Source of the DNA: Marinovum sp.
GTDB lineage: Bacteria; Pseudomonadota; Alphaproteobacteria; Rhodobacterales; Rhodobacteraceae
Length of the DNA stretch: 64,000 nucleotides
Direction of reading: 5' to 3'
Assembly (NCBI GenBank): GCA_022447495.1
Contig: JAKVBH010000011.1
Span: 70,991-134,990, forward strand
The notes below the pieces were generated by a model, which worked only from the letters and a program-made list of their open reading frames with translations, made no database searches and was not told where the DNA came from. Within the stretch, counting starts at the first letter, position 1, and every line of letters begins with the position of its first letter. This document shows positions 8,257-17,033 of the stretch, one piece after another. The position numbers were made by a program, and so were the translations under genes.

Positions 8257-9303
8257 TTACGCGGCATGCCGCCAATCCAAGACAACTTTGCCTGACTGAC
8301 CGGATCCCATGGCGTCAAAACCGGCCTCAAATGCCTCTGCGTTGAAACGATGGGTGATCACCGAGGACACGTCCAATCCGTTCTGCAGCATGGCGATCAT
8401 CTTGTACCAGGTTTCAAAGATTTCTCGGCCATAGACGCCTTTGAGTGTAATCGCCTTAAAGACGATGCGGCTCCAATCCACGGGGCTGCGCCCAGGCGGA
8501 ATGCCAAGCATCGCAATGCGTCCGCCCATGACCAGGGCCTCTACCATTTGATCCAGCGCGGCTTGTGCACCCGACATCTCAAGCCCAACGTCGAACCCTT
8601 CGCGCATACCAAGACCGTACATAACGTCCTGAAGATCGGTCTGGGTCACGTTTACGGGCACAACGTCGGCCACGCGGCCCGCCAAATCCAGCCGATACGG
8701 GTTTACATCTGTGATGACGATATGGCGTGCCCCCACATGTCGCGCCACGGCGGCGGCCATAATGCCAATAGGCCCAGCGCCGGTGATCAAGACATCCTCG
8801 CCGATCAAATCAAAACTCAACGCGGTGTGCACGGCATTGCCGAGGGGGTCCATGATCGCCCCAATCTCATCGGGGATGTCATCCGGCAGCGGCACAACAT
8901 TGAAGGCAGGAAGCTTCAAATACTCGGCAAAGGCGCCGGGTTCATTGACACCAATTCCACGCGTTTCGGGATCAAGATGGAACTTGCCCGCACGAGATTG
9001 CCGCGAGCTATGACCGATCAAATGACCTTCTCCACTGCAGCGTTGACCCACGCGAAAGTCGCGCACGTGAGATCCGATGTCGGCAATTTCACCCGCGAAC
9101 TCATGGCCAGTGATCAATGGAACCGGAACCGTTCGCTGCGCCCAATCATCCCAGGCCCAGATATGAATATCGGTGCCGCAGATTCCGGTTTTGTTGATCC
9201 GGATGAGCACATCCTCCGGCCCGATCTCAGGAATAGGTTGGGTCTTGCGCCAAAGCCCCTGACGCGGTTCGGCTTTTACCAAAGCTTGCATGGTGTGTGT
9301 CAT
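8257..9303 (-). CDS. tdh: L-threonine 3-dehydrogenase
   Basis: This enzyme oxidises L-threonine to 2-amino-3-ketobutyrate with NAD+, the first step of threonine breakdown to glycine and acetyl-CoA. It is a 348-residue zinc-type medium-chain dehydrogenase with the catalytic metal site Cys42 (GICGTDIH), His67 and Glu68 (ITGHEFAGE), and the NAD-binding [13 protein letters not shown]. The close match to known threonine dehydrogenases includes the [15 protein letters not shown] segment. Oddly, the lobe that in the E. coli enzyme carries four structural-zinc cysteines reads [15 protein letters not shown] here and has none of them. The ATG overlaps the kbl stop (ATGA), so the two subunits of the pathway are translationally coupled. 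Confidence 0.95.
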   Translation of the reverse strand: MTHTMQALVKAEPRQGLWRKTQPIPEIGPEDVLIRINKTGICGTDIHIWAWDDWAQRTVPVPLITGHEFAGEIADIGSHVRDFRVGQRCSGEGHLIGHSSRQSRAGKFHLDPETRGIGVNEPGAFAEYLKLPAFNVVPLPDDIPDEIGAIMDPLGNAVHTALSFDLIGEDVLITGAGPIGIMAAAVARHVGARHIVITDVNPYRLDLAGRVADVVPVNVTQTDLQDVMYGLGMREGFDVGLEMSGAQAALDQMVEALVMGGRIAMLGIPPGRSPVDWSRIVFKAITLKGVYGREIFETWYKMIAMLQNGLDVSSVITHRFNAEAFEAGFDAMGSGQSGKVVLDWRHAA

Positions 9304-10487
9304 TTGATCACTCCCAAACTCCGCCCAACTTTGGCGAAGGCCGCCAGCGATTGATCGAGATCATCACGGGTGAGTGCGGCATTCATTTGGGTGCGAATGC
9401 GTGCTTGGCCTTTGGGCACCACGGGGTAGAAAAAACCGCTGACATAAACGCCTTCTTCGAAAAGCCGTGCTGCCATGTCTTGGGCCAACCGCGCCTCACC
9501 AAGTATGACGGGCACAATGGGATGCTCACCGGGGAGCAAGTCGAACCCAAGATCTGTAAGACCTGCCCGCCAATACGTCGCGTTCTCGAAGAGGGTTCCG
9601 CGAAGGTCTGCACCCTCGCGCACGATGCGCAGCGCCTCGATGCCCGCCGCGACGATGGACGGCGGAAGAGCATTTGAAAAGAGGTACGGTCGCGCGCGTT
9701 GCCGCAGCAGGTCGATGACGGGCTGGGGCCCGGCGATATAACCGCCAAGCGCACCGCCAAGTGCCTTTCCAAGAGTGCCCGTAAGAATATCTACATCGAC
9801 ATTCGTATGCTCGGGTGTTCCTTTACCATTGGCACCCATAAACCCTGTGGCATGGCAATCATCAACCATAACCAATGCATTGTATTCATTTGCCAATTTA
9901 GTGATTGAAGCGAGATCTGCCAATGTGCCATCCATGCTGAATACGCCATCGGTTGCGATCATGATATGACGTGCGCCGTCCTCGCGTGCAGCGCGCAATT
10001 TCGCGTCGAGATCCACCATATCGCAGTTCGTGTAACGATACCGTTTGGCTTTGCTGAGACGAATGCCGTCGATGATCGATGCGTGGTTCAGTGCGTCAGA
10101 AATGATGGCATCCTCAGGTCCCAGAAGCGGCTCAAAAAGGGCGCCATTGGCGTCAAAGCACGCCGCGAAGAGGATGCTGTCATCCTTGCCCAAGAAAGCC
10201 GCGAGTTCTTGTTCCAACTGACGATGCAGGTCCTGCGTCCCGCAAATAAAGCGCACCGACGCCATGCCAAACCCATGGCTGTCCATTGCGGCATTGGCGG
10301 CGGCAATAAGGCGAGGATCGTCGGCAAGGCCAAGATAGTTGTTGGCGCATAAGTTGATGGCCTGCTGCCCTGCGGCGGACATTCGGGCGCGCTGCGGTGT
10401 GGTGATAGGACGCTCTACTTTGAAGAGACCATCGGCCCGAAGCTGCTCAAGCGTGGATGAAATTTGACTTAGGAATGCGTGCGACAT
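9300..10487 (-). CDS. kbl: Glycine C-acetyltransferase (2-amino-3-ketobutyrate CoA ligase)
   Basis: A PLP-dependent alpha-oxoamine synthase of 395 residues that cleaves 2-amino-3-ketobutyrate with CoA to glycine and acetyl-CoA. The PLP lysine is Lys241 in GTLGKALGG. The [13 protein letters not shown] segment and [12 protein letters not shown] (Asp and His that bind the cofactor) are present. AAAGGAG lies upstream of the ATG. The gene precedes tdh with a four-base overlap, and the intergenic space before it carries repeated sequence likely to be the operator of the upstream XRE-cupin regulator. The product directly uses the TDH product. Confidence 0.96.
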   Translation of the reverse strand: MSHAFLSQISSTLEQLRADGLFKVERPITTPQRARMSAAGQQAINLCANNYLGLADDPRLIAAANAAMDSHGFGMASVRFICGTQDLHRQLEQELAAFLGKDDSILFAACFDANGALFEPLLGPEDAIISDALNHASIIDGIRLSKAKRYRYTNCDMVDLDAKLRAAREDGARHIMIATDGVFSMDGTLADLASITKLANEYNALVMVDDCHATGFMGANGKGTPEHTNVDVDILTGTLGKALGGALGGYIAGPQPVIDLLRQRARPYLFSNALPPSIVAAGIEALRIVREGADLRGTLFENATYWRAGLTDLGFDLLPGEHPIVPVILGEARLAQDMAARLFEEGVYVSGFFYPVVPKGQARIRTQMNAALTRDDLDQSLAAFAKVGRSLGVIK

Positions 10488-10511
10488 GACCGATCTCCTT
10501 TCGGATTACGG

Positions 10512-10560
10512 TATCATAACGGATAGTATTCCGAAATAGCGGATTTATATCATTACGGAT
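10512..10560 (-). promoter_or_regulatory. Direct-repeat operator candidate upstream of kbl
   Basis: Two near-identical 13-mers, TATCATAACGGAT (10512-10524) and TATCATTACGGAT (10548-10560), differ at one base and start 36 bases apart, so they lie on nearly the same helix face at about 3.4 turns. Partial CGGAT copies lie at 10502 and 10540. They fill the short gap between the regulator stop and the kbl start. I infer that the XRE-cupin regulator binds here. Confidence 0.55.
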
Positions 10561-10568
10561 TTTTTCCA

Positions 10569-11135
10569 CTATCCTCCGCTATCTCGCACAATGAGTAGCG
10601 CGCGAGCGGAAGTTTGAGCATGGATCGCATGCGGGACATCAGCAGCGTAACGCGCTGCATCACCCTCAGCGACGGCGGCCGAGGCGTCCGCGCTGACGAC
10701 CTCCAAAGTTCCGTCGATCACAGTCAAATGTTCGCGCGTGCCTGGGGCGTGCGCTTTGCTTTCCAAAGATCCGCCGGGGTCGAAGCGGAGCTCATAAACC
10801 TCATGGCGGCCAACTTCCTCGGGCGGTGAGAGAATGCGAATGGCACAACCTGCGCCTCGTGCCGCGATGGTCGGCGCATCCGCACCACGCAGAACGTTAA
10901 TCTTGGGCGCTGGCGCTTGGTCGAGCAGGCCAGCGAAATCGACTTGAAGCGCGCGGGTAAGGTTCCACAAAGTCGCGATAGTGGGCGAGGACTCGCCGCG
11001 TTCGATCTGACTAACCATGGAGCGCGATACGCCTGAAAGCTTGGCGACCGCATCCAACGATAGCCCCTGATCTCGCCGAGCGGTCTTTAAACGCTCGGGC
11101 AAGAGCGCCAGGATGTTTGTATCATTCTCCGTCAT
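10569..11135 (-). CDS. XRE-family transcriptional regulator with cupin domain
   Basis: A 188-residue regulator with an N-terminal helix-turn-helix (residues about 14-66, containing LSLDAVAKLSGVSRSMVSQI and ERGESSPTIATLW) and a C-terminal cupin (about 100-185, including the GTREHLTVIDG strand). Such proteins sense a small metabolite through the cupin. The gene lies directly before kbl-tdh on the same strand, so control of threonine breakdown is likely. I chose ATG 11135: an upstream start at 11204 would lie inside the terminator hairpin of the neighbouring sugar transferase gene and add unrelated residues. No strong ribosome binding site is visible before this ATG. Confidence 0.87.
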   Translation of the reverse strand: MTENDTNILALLPERLKTARRDQGLSLDAVAKLSGVSRSMVSQIERGESSPTIATLWNLTRALQVDFAGLLDQAPAPKINVLRGADAPTIAARGAGCAIRILSPPEEVGRHEVYELRFDPGGSLESKAHAPGTREHLTVIDGTLEVVSADASAAVAEGDAARYAADVPHAIHAQTSARALLIVRDSGG

Positions 11136-11173
11136 ACTGGATTCATAGAGCCCGCTGGCGGACATCGCCATAG

Positions 11174-11201
11174 AAAAAGCCGCCCCCATTGAGGGCGGCT
11201 T
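11174..11201 (-). terminator. Rho-independent terminator of the sugar transferase gene
   Basis: Read on the minus strand, AAGCCGCCC and GGGCGGCTT form a nine-base-pair stem around a seven-base loop, followed by TTTTT. It lies 25 bases after the stop of the sugar transferase gene. Confidence 0.85.
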
Positions 11202-11225
11202 CAAAATAGTGTGGTTTGGATCGGT

Positions 11226-11924
11226 CTACTTGCCTGTGCGGCTCAAAACCGATTGCGCCGTTTTGAGGATAATGCGCGCATCCTCCAAGAAGGACGACGT
11301 GTAGAGATAGTCTACGTCCATTTGCACGCGTTCATCGTAGCTGACATCGTTGCGACCAGACACCTGCCAACGACCGGTTATGCCAGGTTTCATCGCCAAA
11401 TAAGCGGTCCGGTGGCTGGCATACCTTTGCAGCTCGGCGCGCACGACAGGGCGCGGGCCAACAAAGCTCATATCGCCTTTAAGGACGTTCCAGATCTGTG
11501 GAAGCTCATCAAGGCTTGTCCTACGCAGGAATTTACCAAAGCGCGTGATGCGCGGATCCTTGGTGAGTTTGTGATCGCGTGCCCATTCTTCAGCCGCCTC
11601 AGGGTTGGCAGCGAGATACGCCTCAAGCTTAGCCTCGGCATTTGGCACCATCGTACGAATTTTCCAACACCGAAAGGACTTTCCATTGAAACCTACGCGT
11701 TTATGGGAAAAGAAACCTTTGCCGCCATCAAGACGCGTAACCACATACAGAATGCCGATGCACGGCGCGACAACAGGAATGATCAAGAGTGCAAAGAGAA
11801 TATCGAAACTACGTTTACAATACCGGATATAAAGTCCGCCTGCGGCCCCGCGGAACGCGTCGCGCTGCGAATTCATGCTCGACTTTTCCGACCGATCCGT
11901 CGATACAAAATCAATAATGCTCAT
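11226..11924 (-). CDS. Polyprenyl-phosphate sugar-1-phosphate transferase (exopolysaccharide initiation)
   Basis: A monotopic membrane enzyme of the bacterial sugar transferase family (232 residues). It loads the first sugar phosphate onto undecaprenyl phosphate to start a polysaccharide repeat. A single hydrophobic segment (about residues 41-63) follows the basic YCKRSFD. The catalytic core shows [38 protein letters not shown] and [14 protein letters not shown]. It lacks the large multi-membrane N-terminal domain of WbaP or PssY types, so it is the short form. A paralogue lies at 26274-26960. The gene stands alone with its own terminator and a 600-base upstream region, and is next to the Kdo and export genes. 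Confidence 0.92.
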   Translation of the reverse strand: MSIIDFVSTDRSEKSSMNSQRDAFRGAAGGLYIRYCKRSFDILFALLIIPVVAPCIGILYVVTRLDGGKGFFSHKRVGFNGKSFRCWKIRTMVPNAEAKLEAYLAANPEAAEEWARDHKLTKDPRITRFGKFLRRTSLDELPQIWNVLKGDMSFVGPRPVVRAELQRYASHRTAYLAMKPGITGRWQVSGRNDVSYDERVQMDVDYLYTSSFLEDARIILKTAQSVLSRTGK

Positions 11925-12525
11925 AACTTACCCCCAAGCAAGTTAGAATCAATAGGACCCATCACCGTACACACGTACAGAGAGAACTAAAAAAATGTTT
12001 AGGTCTGTTAAACCCGACTAATACTAAATCAACTGTATAAGGTTTTACGAAAAGTCGGTCTAGTTGCCGTGGATGCAGGAGGACTGATTTTGTCGGTTTT
12101 TTTGCAATTTTGCCAAATTTGTCGATTTGGCCTCGGGATCGCGCTCGGGACGTCAGTCGGCATTTTACATTTCATGCTTCGTGTAAAATGCGTGCTAAAC
12201 AAGGTGATTGTCGTGTGCCAAGCGACGTGTTCCAACGCATGGCAATCGGCGTCTCTCGCGTGAAAATGGTTAATTTCCCCTTATATCGCCGGTTTTGCGC
12301 CACAATTTGACCACTATGAGCCAAATTCACTGAGAGCGACCCACACTCCGTTTTTAGCGTTTTTGCGACAAAATTTCCGCTTAGACTGGTCTCGCCCAAC
12401 TGCGCACATCTCAGAGCTGATCTGCCGATGGTTCACTGATTTGCAATTCGTTTGTCATGAAATGTGTTTGATTCGGTGTACAAATTTCCCGCTAAAGTAG
12501 AATACACTCGCGGAAAGACAGTCCC
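11925..12525. other. Long non-coding region upstream of the sugar transferase
   Basis: About 600 AT-richer bases with no plausible gene lie between the kdsA stop and the sugar transferase start, both on the minus strand. They should hold the transferase promoter and possibly a long leader. A ten-base inverted repeat stands at 12160-12191. Confidence 0.5.
12160..12191. repeat. Inverted repeat GCATTTTACA / TGTAAAATGC
   Basis: Ten-base perfect arms (12160-12169 and 12182-12191) are separated by 12 bases. The symmetry and AT-rich arms suit a dimeric repressor or activator site; no T-tract follows. The site is about 240 bases upstream of the sugar transferase start. Confidence 0.55.
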
Positions 12526-13350
12526 TCAGACCTTGTTTTTGACTACGCCGTCGATGGTTTTCAGCTGGGTCAGAACACCGGCGAGCGCATCGAGATGGAC
12601 CATGTTGGGACCATCGCAGGGCGCTTGGTCGGGGTCCTGGTGAACTTCCATGAACACGGCGGCGCAACCCGTCGCCAATGCAGCTCTCGCCAAAACGGGA
12701 ACAAATTCGCGTTGCCCCCCAGACGAGGTACCTTGGCCACCGGGTAATTGCACCGAATGGGTCGCGTCAAACACCACAGGATACCCAGTCTCTGCCATAA
12801 TGGGCAACGCGCGCATATCGCTCACCAGCATGTTGTAGCCAAAGGACGCGCCCCGTTCGCACAGCAAGATATTGTCGTTGCCGGTGCTGGCGATTTTGGC
12901 CGCCACATGTTGCATGTCCCAAGGTGCGAGAAACTGACCCTTTTTCACATTGATGGGTTTTCCCGTCTCGCCCACCGCGATTAATAGGTCGGTTTGACGG
13001 CTTAAGAACGCAGGCACTTGAAGCACATCGACGGCGTCGGCCACTGTGTTCACTTGATCGACGCTATGCACGTCAGTGATCACAGGGCACCCGAACTCCG
13101 CACGAATGTCCGCCAAAATCTGAAGGCCTTCGTCCATACCAATACCACGTGCCGCGTCGACGGACGAGCGGTTGGCCTTGTCGTAGCTCGACTTGTAGAT
13201 CACCGGAATGCCCAGCGGTTCGGTGATCGCTAAAATCTCCTGCGCCATCATGCGAGCGTGGTCGCGGTTCTCGATCTGGCATGGGCCAGCGATCAACATG
13301 AATGGAAGGTCATTGCCCGTCGCAATTGGGCCAATGGAGACATGTTTCAT
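12526..13350 (-). CDS. kdsA: 3-deoxy-8-phosphooctulonate synthase (Kdo-8-P synthase)
   Basis: This enzyme condenses phosphoenolpyruvate with D-arabinose 5-phosphate to give Kdo 8-phosphate, the second step of Kdo synthesis. The 274-residue TIM barrel shows [47 protein letters not shown] and the C-terminal [17 protein letters not shown]. An Asn (NVKKGQ) is seen where metal-dependent forms carry a Cys, which suggests the metal-independent class. Its ATG overlaps the kdsB stop (ATGA), closing the tightly overlapping kdsD-kdsB-kdsA operon. Kdo is needed for both lipid A and Kdo-linked capsules. Confidence 0.96.
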   Translation of the reverse strand: MKHVSIGPIATGNDLPFMLIAGPCQIENRDHARMMAQEILAITEPLGIPVIYKSSYDKANRSSVDAARGIGMDEGLQILADIRAEFGCPVITDVHSVDQVNTVADAVDVLQVPAFLSRQTDLLIAVGETGKPINVKKGQFLAPWDMQHVAAKIASTGNDNILLCERGASFGYNMLVSDMRALPIMAETGYPVVFDATHSVQLPGGQGTSSGGQREFVPVLARAALATGCAAVFMEVHQDPDQAPCDGPNMVHLDALAGVLTQLKTIDGVVKNKV

Positions 13351-14144
13351 GCGGCGCCTTCTCGGTTCAAAACGGCTTCGATACGGGCCACATCTTCAGG
13401 GTTGTTGAGTTCCCAAAAGACCCGCCCGCGTGCGTCGACTTCGACACACTGCATATGCGCGCCATTTTCAAGGAAACGCAATTGTTCAAGACCTTCGAGA
13501 CGTTCCAGTGTCCCTTCTGGCCAATCACGGTATTTCAGCAAGGCCTTCGGACGATAGGCATAAACGCCCACGTGGTGGAACACCGGCACATGACCCGCTT
13601 CAAAAACGCTAGCTCCGACGTAAGGGATGACTTCTTTGGAGAAATAGAGCCCCCGCATCGCCGCATCAAAAACCGCAGTGGTGCCCCCTACTCGCCCGGC
13701 TTTGCGATCCTCAAGGAACATAGCGAGCGTCTGCGGATCACACCGGAGCACGGGCGTGGCGGCATCGCAATCTGGCTGGGCCTGCATTGCAGCGATCAAT
13801 TCGGAGAGGAACCAAGGTGGGGTCAGCGGCGCGTCGCCCTGAAGGTTCACAATCAGATCGGCCTCAAGTCCTGCGCGCATCATGGCATCGGCGCAACGTT
13901 CGGTGCCATTGCTACATTCTTCGGAGGTCATAATGACCTCCGCGCCGAAGGCTTTCGACGCCTCGGCAATGCGGTCGTCGTCTGTGGCGACAAAAACCGC
14001 GTCGGCTTCTGGAACCTGTTTGGCGGCTTCCCAGCTACGCTGGATCAAGGTTTTAGGCTTGCCGTCGGGACCCGTTAAGGCCACCAAGGGTTTACCGGGG
14101 TAACGGGTCGAGGCGTAGCGAGCAGGGATAATGATCGCGATCAT
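13347..14144 (-). CDS. kdsB: 3-deoxy-manno-octulosonate cytidylyltransferase
   Basis: KdsB activates Kdo as CMP-Kdo. The 265-residue nucleotidyltransferase begins [20 protein letters not shown], the CTP-binding motif, and contains VNLQGDAPL with the metal-binding Asp and the [17 protein letters not shown]-terminal segment. I chose ATG 14144 because it overlaps the kdsD stop (ATGA) and begins exactly at the family start; the longer form adds seven residues within kdsD. The order kdsD-kdsB-kdsA with four-base overlaps places three of the four Kdo steps in one transcript; kdsC is not in the window. Confidence 0.96.
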   Translation of the reverse strand: MIAIIIPARYASTRYPGKPLVALTGPDGKPKTLIQRSWEAAKQVPEADAVFVATDDDRIAEASKAFGAEVIMTSEECSNGTERCADAMMRAGLEADLIVNLQGDAPLTPPWFLSELIAAMQAQPDCDAATPVLRCDPQTLAMFLEDRKAGRVGGTTAVFDAAMRGLYFSKEVIPYVGASVFEAGHVPVFHHVGVYAYRPKALLKYRDWPEGTLERLEGLEQLRFLENGAHMQCVEVDARGRVFWELNNPEDVARIEAVLNREGAA

Positions 14145-15088
14145 GCGACACCTGCGCGTAGGCAATCATGGATGTGCAAGACGCCGAGCGGTTTGCCATC
14201 AGGGTTAACCACGAACAAAGCGCTGATCTTGGTTTCGTTCATCGCCGCAAGCGCCTCAGAAGCCAGAGCCTCAGGTTGAATCATCTTGGGGCTGCGCGTC
14301 GCGACGGTACCGGCGGTTTGGATCATCAAATCGGCCATGTTGCGACGCAAGTCACCATCGGTGACCACGCCTGACAAAACACCATCCGCGATCACACCGG
14401 TCAAGCCAAACCCCTTGGACGTCATCTCTAGAAGCGCGTCGCTCATGGGAGCATCTTCGTCGACCAGGGGCACGGCGTCGCCCGTATGCATCAAATCAGA
14501 AGCGTGTTTGAGCTGGGCGCCGAGTTTGCCACCGGGGTGAAGAACGTGAAAATCCTCACGCTTAAACCCGCGACGATGCATGAGCGCTACGGCGAGCGCG
14601 TCTCCAAGCGCCAAAGTCGCCGTGGTCGACGTCGTCGGCGCCACGCCAATCGCACAGGCTTCGCGCGCATTAGGCAAGCGCAGAACGATATCGGCCTGGC
14701 GGGCCAGAGTGCTCTTTGGATCGCGGGTTATCGCGATGAGCGGAATGCTAAATCGGCGGGTATACGTTACGATATCCACCAACTCCGACGTTTCGCCCGA
14801 GTTCGAAATCGCCAAACAGAGGTCCTGTTTGGTGATCATGCCCATGTCACCATGGCTAGCTTCGGTGGGGTGCACGAAATGGGCGGGCGCACCGGTGGAC
14901 GCGAAAGTCGCAGCGATCTTATGGCCGATATGCCCGGATTTTCCGACACCAGTAACGATGATACGGCCGGTCACATCTGCCAAAAGGGCAATAGCCGCTT
15001 CGTGATCTGTCCCAAGCTCTTGGGCCATTTGATGCAGAGCTTCCGCTTCGAGGCGTAGGACCTCGGACATCTGAGCCTTCACGCTCAT
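14141..15088 (-). CDS. kdsD: D-arabinose 5-phosphate isomerase, KpsF/GutQ family
   Basis: The enzyme interconverts ribulose 5-phosphate and arabinose 5-phosphate, the entry to Kdo synthesis. Residues about 35-170 form the SIS sugar-isomerase domain (VTGVGKSGHIGHKIAATFAS, then the AISNSGETSELVDIV loop). Two CBS domains follow (about 205-315). The full domain set distinguishes it from short GutQ variants. ATG 15088 has AAAGG at good spacing; a TTG two codons upstream is less likely. It lies 53 bases after the export gene and overlaps kdsB. When placed in capsule loci, such isomerases are called KpsF. Confidence 0.95.
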   Translation of the reverse strand: MSVKAQMSEVLRLEAEALHQMAQELGTDHEAAIALLADVTGRIIVTGVGKSGHIGHKIAATFASTGAPAHFVHPTEASHGDMGMITKQDLCLAISNSGETSELVDIVTYTRRFSIPLIAITRDPKSTLARQADIVLRLPNAREACAIGVAPTTSTTATLALGDALAVALMHRRGFKREDFHVLHPGGKLGAQLKHASDLMHTGDAVPLVDEDAPMSDALLEMTSKGFGLTGVIADGVLSGVVTDGDLRRNMADLMIQTAGTVATRSPKMIQPEALASEALAAMNETKISALFVVNPDGKPLGVLHIHDCLRAGVA

Positions 15089-15141
15089 GGGCAACCTTTA
15101 CTCATTGACGTGCACATGTTGCGGCACAGGACGACGACACC

Positions 15142-16509
15142 TTAGTTGGCCGCCGTCGCCACATTCGCTGCCGTGTTGATCAAAGTCGGTGTGATTTGCG
15201 TTACAACGCGGCTCCAACGGGTAACTGGCTGTTCTGCAATGAAAACAATGTCATTGGGGCGAAGCTCAAACCGCGATGCGAGCACGAAGTTGGTCGCGTC
15301 GCGTCCGTCAAGTTGCCACGCAGTGACAGCACCAAACTCACGTGGATCAGCAGACCCGCGCAAAACGTAGATTTGGCTTACGTCTGCAGTGCGGATGGGA
15401 AGGCCGCCGTTGTCAAAGAGGGCATCTGCCAGCGTGGCTGTCTGACCGAAAGGCAGAGCAAAACGCGCTTGGTTCTTCACCTCTCCGGTCAAGTAAACGT
15501 AGTCGCGGTCCACATCACCCAGTTCCAGACGAGCCTGGAAGTTCTGACGCGCGTCTTGTTGCGCAGAACGACGGATGTTCACCGCCGCCTGCAGCTCATT
15601 GAGAGCATTGATACGGGCGCGTTGGCGGAACTCGGCAGCGCGGATTTCTTGCTGGAAATACGCTTGTGCCTGGTCAAGTTGGAATTGCGTGTCCACAAAG
15701 ATGGAGTCGCCATCTGCCAGCCGCGTGCGTTGCAGCCCGCTGGTAGAGTACAATTCACTCAGCGGAATTTGGTAGAGCGTGCCGTCACGATAGATGCGGA
15801 CAGAAGCGAACTCAGCATTTTCCGCCGTCACACCGCCAGCCGCAGCGAGCGCTTCATCAAGGGTCACAGCGCTCAAACCAATTGGCACAACGGTGGGACG
15901 CGCAACGGCACCGCCTATGGACACTTTTTGAGAATTAAATTCGGCCACTTCGAGGCTGAAAGTCGGGTCGATCTGGTTTTCAACCAACCGCTGGAAGAGC
16001 ACGCTTTCGGCATCTTCGAGGGTGAGGTTTGCAACTTGCACGCGGCCCACATTGGGGATCGCAATCGCGCCGTCGTCTTGGACTGTATAGCCCTGTCGTG
16101 CATTCGATGCGGCAAGAAGACCCGTCAGCTGTTCAACAGTTGAGCCCACTTGTGGTGTCGCCAGAAGCAGGACGTCTCCAATCCCGACACGGTACGGGGC
16201 ATTTTGCACGGCCGGTGGCACGGAGAGTTGCAGGGCACGCGTTTGATTGCTTGGATCTTCGATCGGACGAGGGATCGCACCGCCCCCAACACCAGAGGTA
16301 TTGGCACCCGCTGTCGCGTAGAACGCGCTGGGTAGGCTTTTGGGCGTGTAAGACGAACGGTTCGCAGCAAGCACGCTTTCCGGTGTGATAGGCTGAACCC
16401 GTATTTTTGTATCACCATCGCGGAAAGAATTCACTTTGGGCGATTGATAGATGGCGCCACACCCGCCGACTCCGAACACCAAAACCAATGCTGCAATCCA
16501 GCGCGTCAT
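15142..16509 (-). CDS. Outer-membrane polysaccharide export lipoprotein, Wza/KpsD/GfcE type
   Basis: A predicted outer-membrane export channel of 455 residues. The start TRWIAALVLVFGVGGC is a lipoprotein signal with lipobox Cys17. The polysaccharide export domain (YRVGIGDVLLLATPQVGS) is near residues 95-180, followed by two SLBB-like segments: VSIGGAVARPTVVPIG and YVYLTGEVKNQARFALPFGQ. Between them a glutamine- and arginine-rich helical insert (AYFQQEIRAAEFRQRARINA) is unusual for Wza and closer to KpsD-like proteins. ATG 16509 has GGAG seven to eight bases upstream; a longer form would hide the signal peptide. The gene heads the Kdo operon, which points to a Kdo-containing surface polysaccharide. 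Confidence 0.9.
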   Translation of the reverse strand: MTRWIAALVLVFGVGGCGAIYQSPKVNSFRDGDTKIRVQPITPESVLAANRSSYTPKSLPSAFYATAGANTSGVGGGAIPRPIEDPSNQTRALQLSVPPAVQNAPYRVGIGDVLLLATPQVGSTVEQLTGLLAASNARQGYTVQDDGAIAIPNVGRVQVANLTLEDAESVLFQRLVENQIDPTFSLEVAEFNSQKVSIGGAVARPTVVPIGLSAVTLDEALAAAGGVTAENAEFASVRIYRDGTLYQIPLSELYSTSGLQRTRLADGDSIFVDTQFQLDQAQAYFQQEIRAAEFRQRARINALNELQAAVNIRRSAQQDARQNFQARLELGDVDRDYVYLTGEVKNQARFALPFGQTATLADALFDNGGLPIRTADVSQIYVLRGSADPREFGAVTAWQLDGRDATNFVLASRFELRPNDIVFIAEQPVTRWSRVVTQITPTLINTAANVATAAN

Positions 16510-16663
16510 TGCGGTTTCTCCTGCCTCATCTTTCCCCAAGGTCTTACAAAGGGGGGCGGCTATGTCCAATCGTTAAGCAAGTACCGCTGCGTAAAATTCA
16601 AGTGTCGTGACAAACAGGGCGCAGCACAGCCCCTTGTTTATGCACATTGCGATCCGCCAAAAA

Positions 16664-16690
16664 TGAAAATCAGGCCCCCAATAGGGAGCC
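16664..16690 (-). terminator. Terminator-like hairpin after the YjbE-like gene
   Basis: On the minus strand GGCTCCC and GGGGGCC form a seven-pair stem (one G-T pair) around TATT, then TGATTTTCATTTTT follows. It lies 38 bases after the stop of the small gene and separates it from the exporter gene. Confidence 0.65.
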
Positions 16691-16727
16691 CGAAAGACCA
16701 TCACTCTGAATAGAGCTTGAGCGAACC

Positions 16728-16931
16728 TTAGTCGGTGCCGCTGCTTTCGTTTGCGGCCTGCGTGACGATGATGGTCGCGACGCTTACACCGCCAACAACC
16801 AAAAGTGGCGTCAGCTCGATGCCGAGTTGGCTGGACACGATGCCCTCTGCAGGCGCGATTTTTTCTTGAGCGATTGCGGGAGCGGCAGCTGCGCCTACAA
16901 GGGCGAGTGCAAGTGATGTTGTACGAAGCAT
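16728..16931 (-). CDS. Small secreted YjbE/GfcA-like protein
   Basis: A 67-residue protein with a signal peptide (LRTTSLALALVGAAAAPAIAQ, processing probably after AIA) and a second hydrophobic stretch near residues 42-58 (LLVVGGVSVATIIVTQAA). ATG 16931 has AGGAG upstream; an in-frame upstream start would break the signal peptide. Size, secretion signal and place between YjbF- and Wza-type genes match YjbE/GfcA, which are poorly conserved. I therefore assign it by position rather than sequence. It probably has its own promoter (16961-16989) and terminator, and could be made in larger amounts than its neighbours. Confidence 0.68.
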   Translation of the reverse strand: MLRTTSLALALVGAAAAPAIAQEKIAPAEGIVSSQLGIELTPLLVVGGVSVATIIVTQAANESSGTD

Positions 16932-16960
16932 AATGAGTTCTCCTAACAAAGTCTGGCATT

Positions 16961-16989
16961 CATATAGTCGGATGACGCCTCTGCCGCAA
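16961..16989 (-). promoter_or_regulatory. Sigma70-type promoter candidate for the YjbE-like gene
   Basis: On the minus strand TTGCGG is followed after exactly 17 bases by TATATG, 30 bases before the ATG at 16931. The -35 matches four of six consensus bases and the -10 four of six. Confidence 0.45.
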
Positions 16990-17033
16990 CGCTGAATTGC
17001 GTTTTGGTGAACGACGAGCGGATGAATGCTGCA

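Noticed and set aside
8350-9354. A 334-codon plus-strand frame across tdh
   Set aside because: Antisense of a clear gene; no domain recognised.
11136-11204. Longer start for the XRE-cupin regulator at 11204
   Set aside because: The extra codons are inside the terminator hairpin of the sugar transferase gene.
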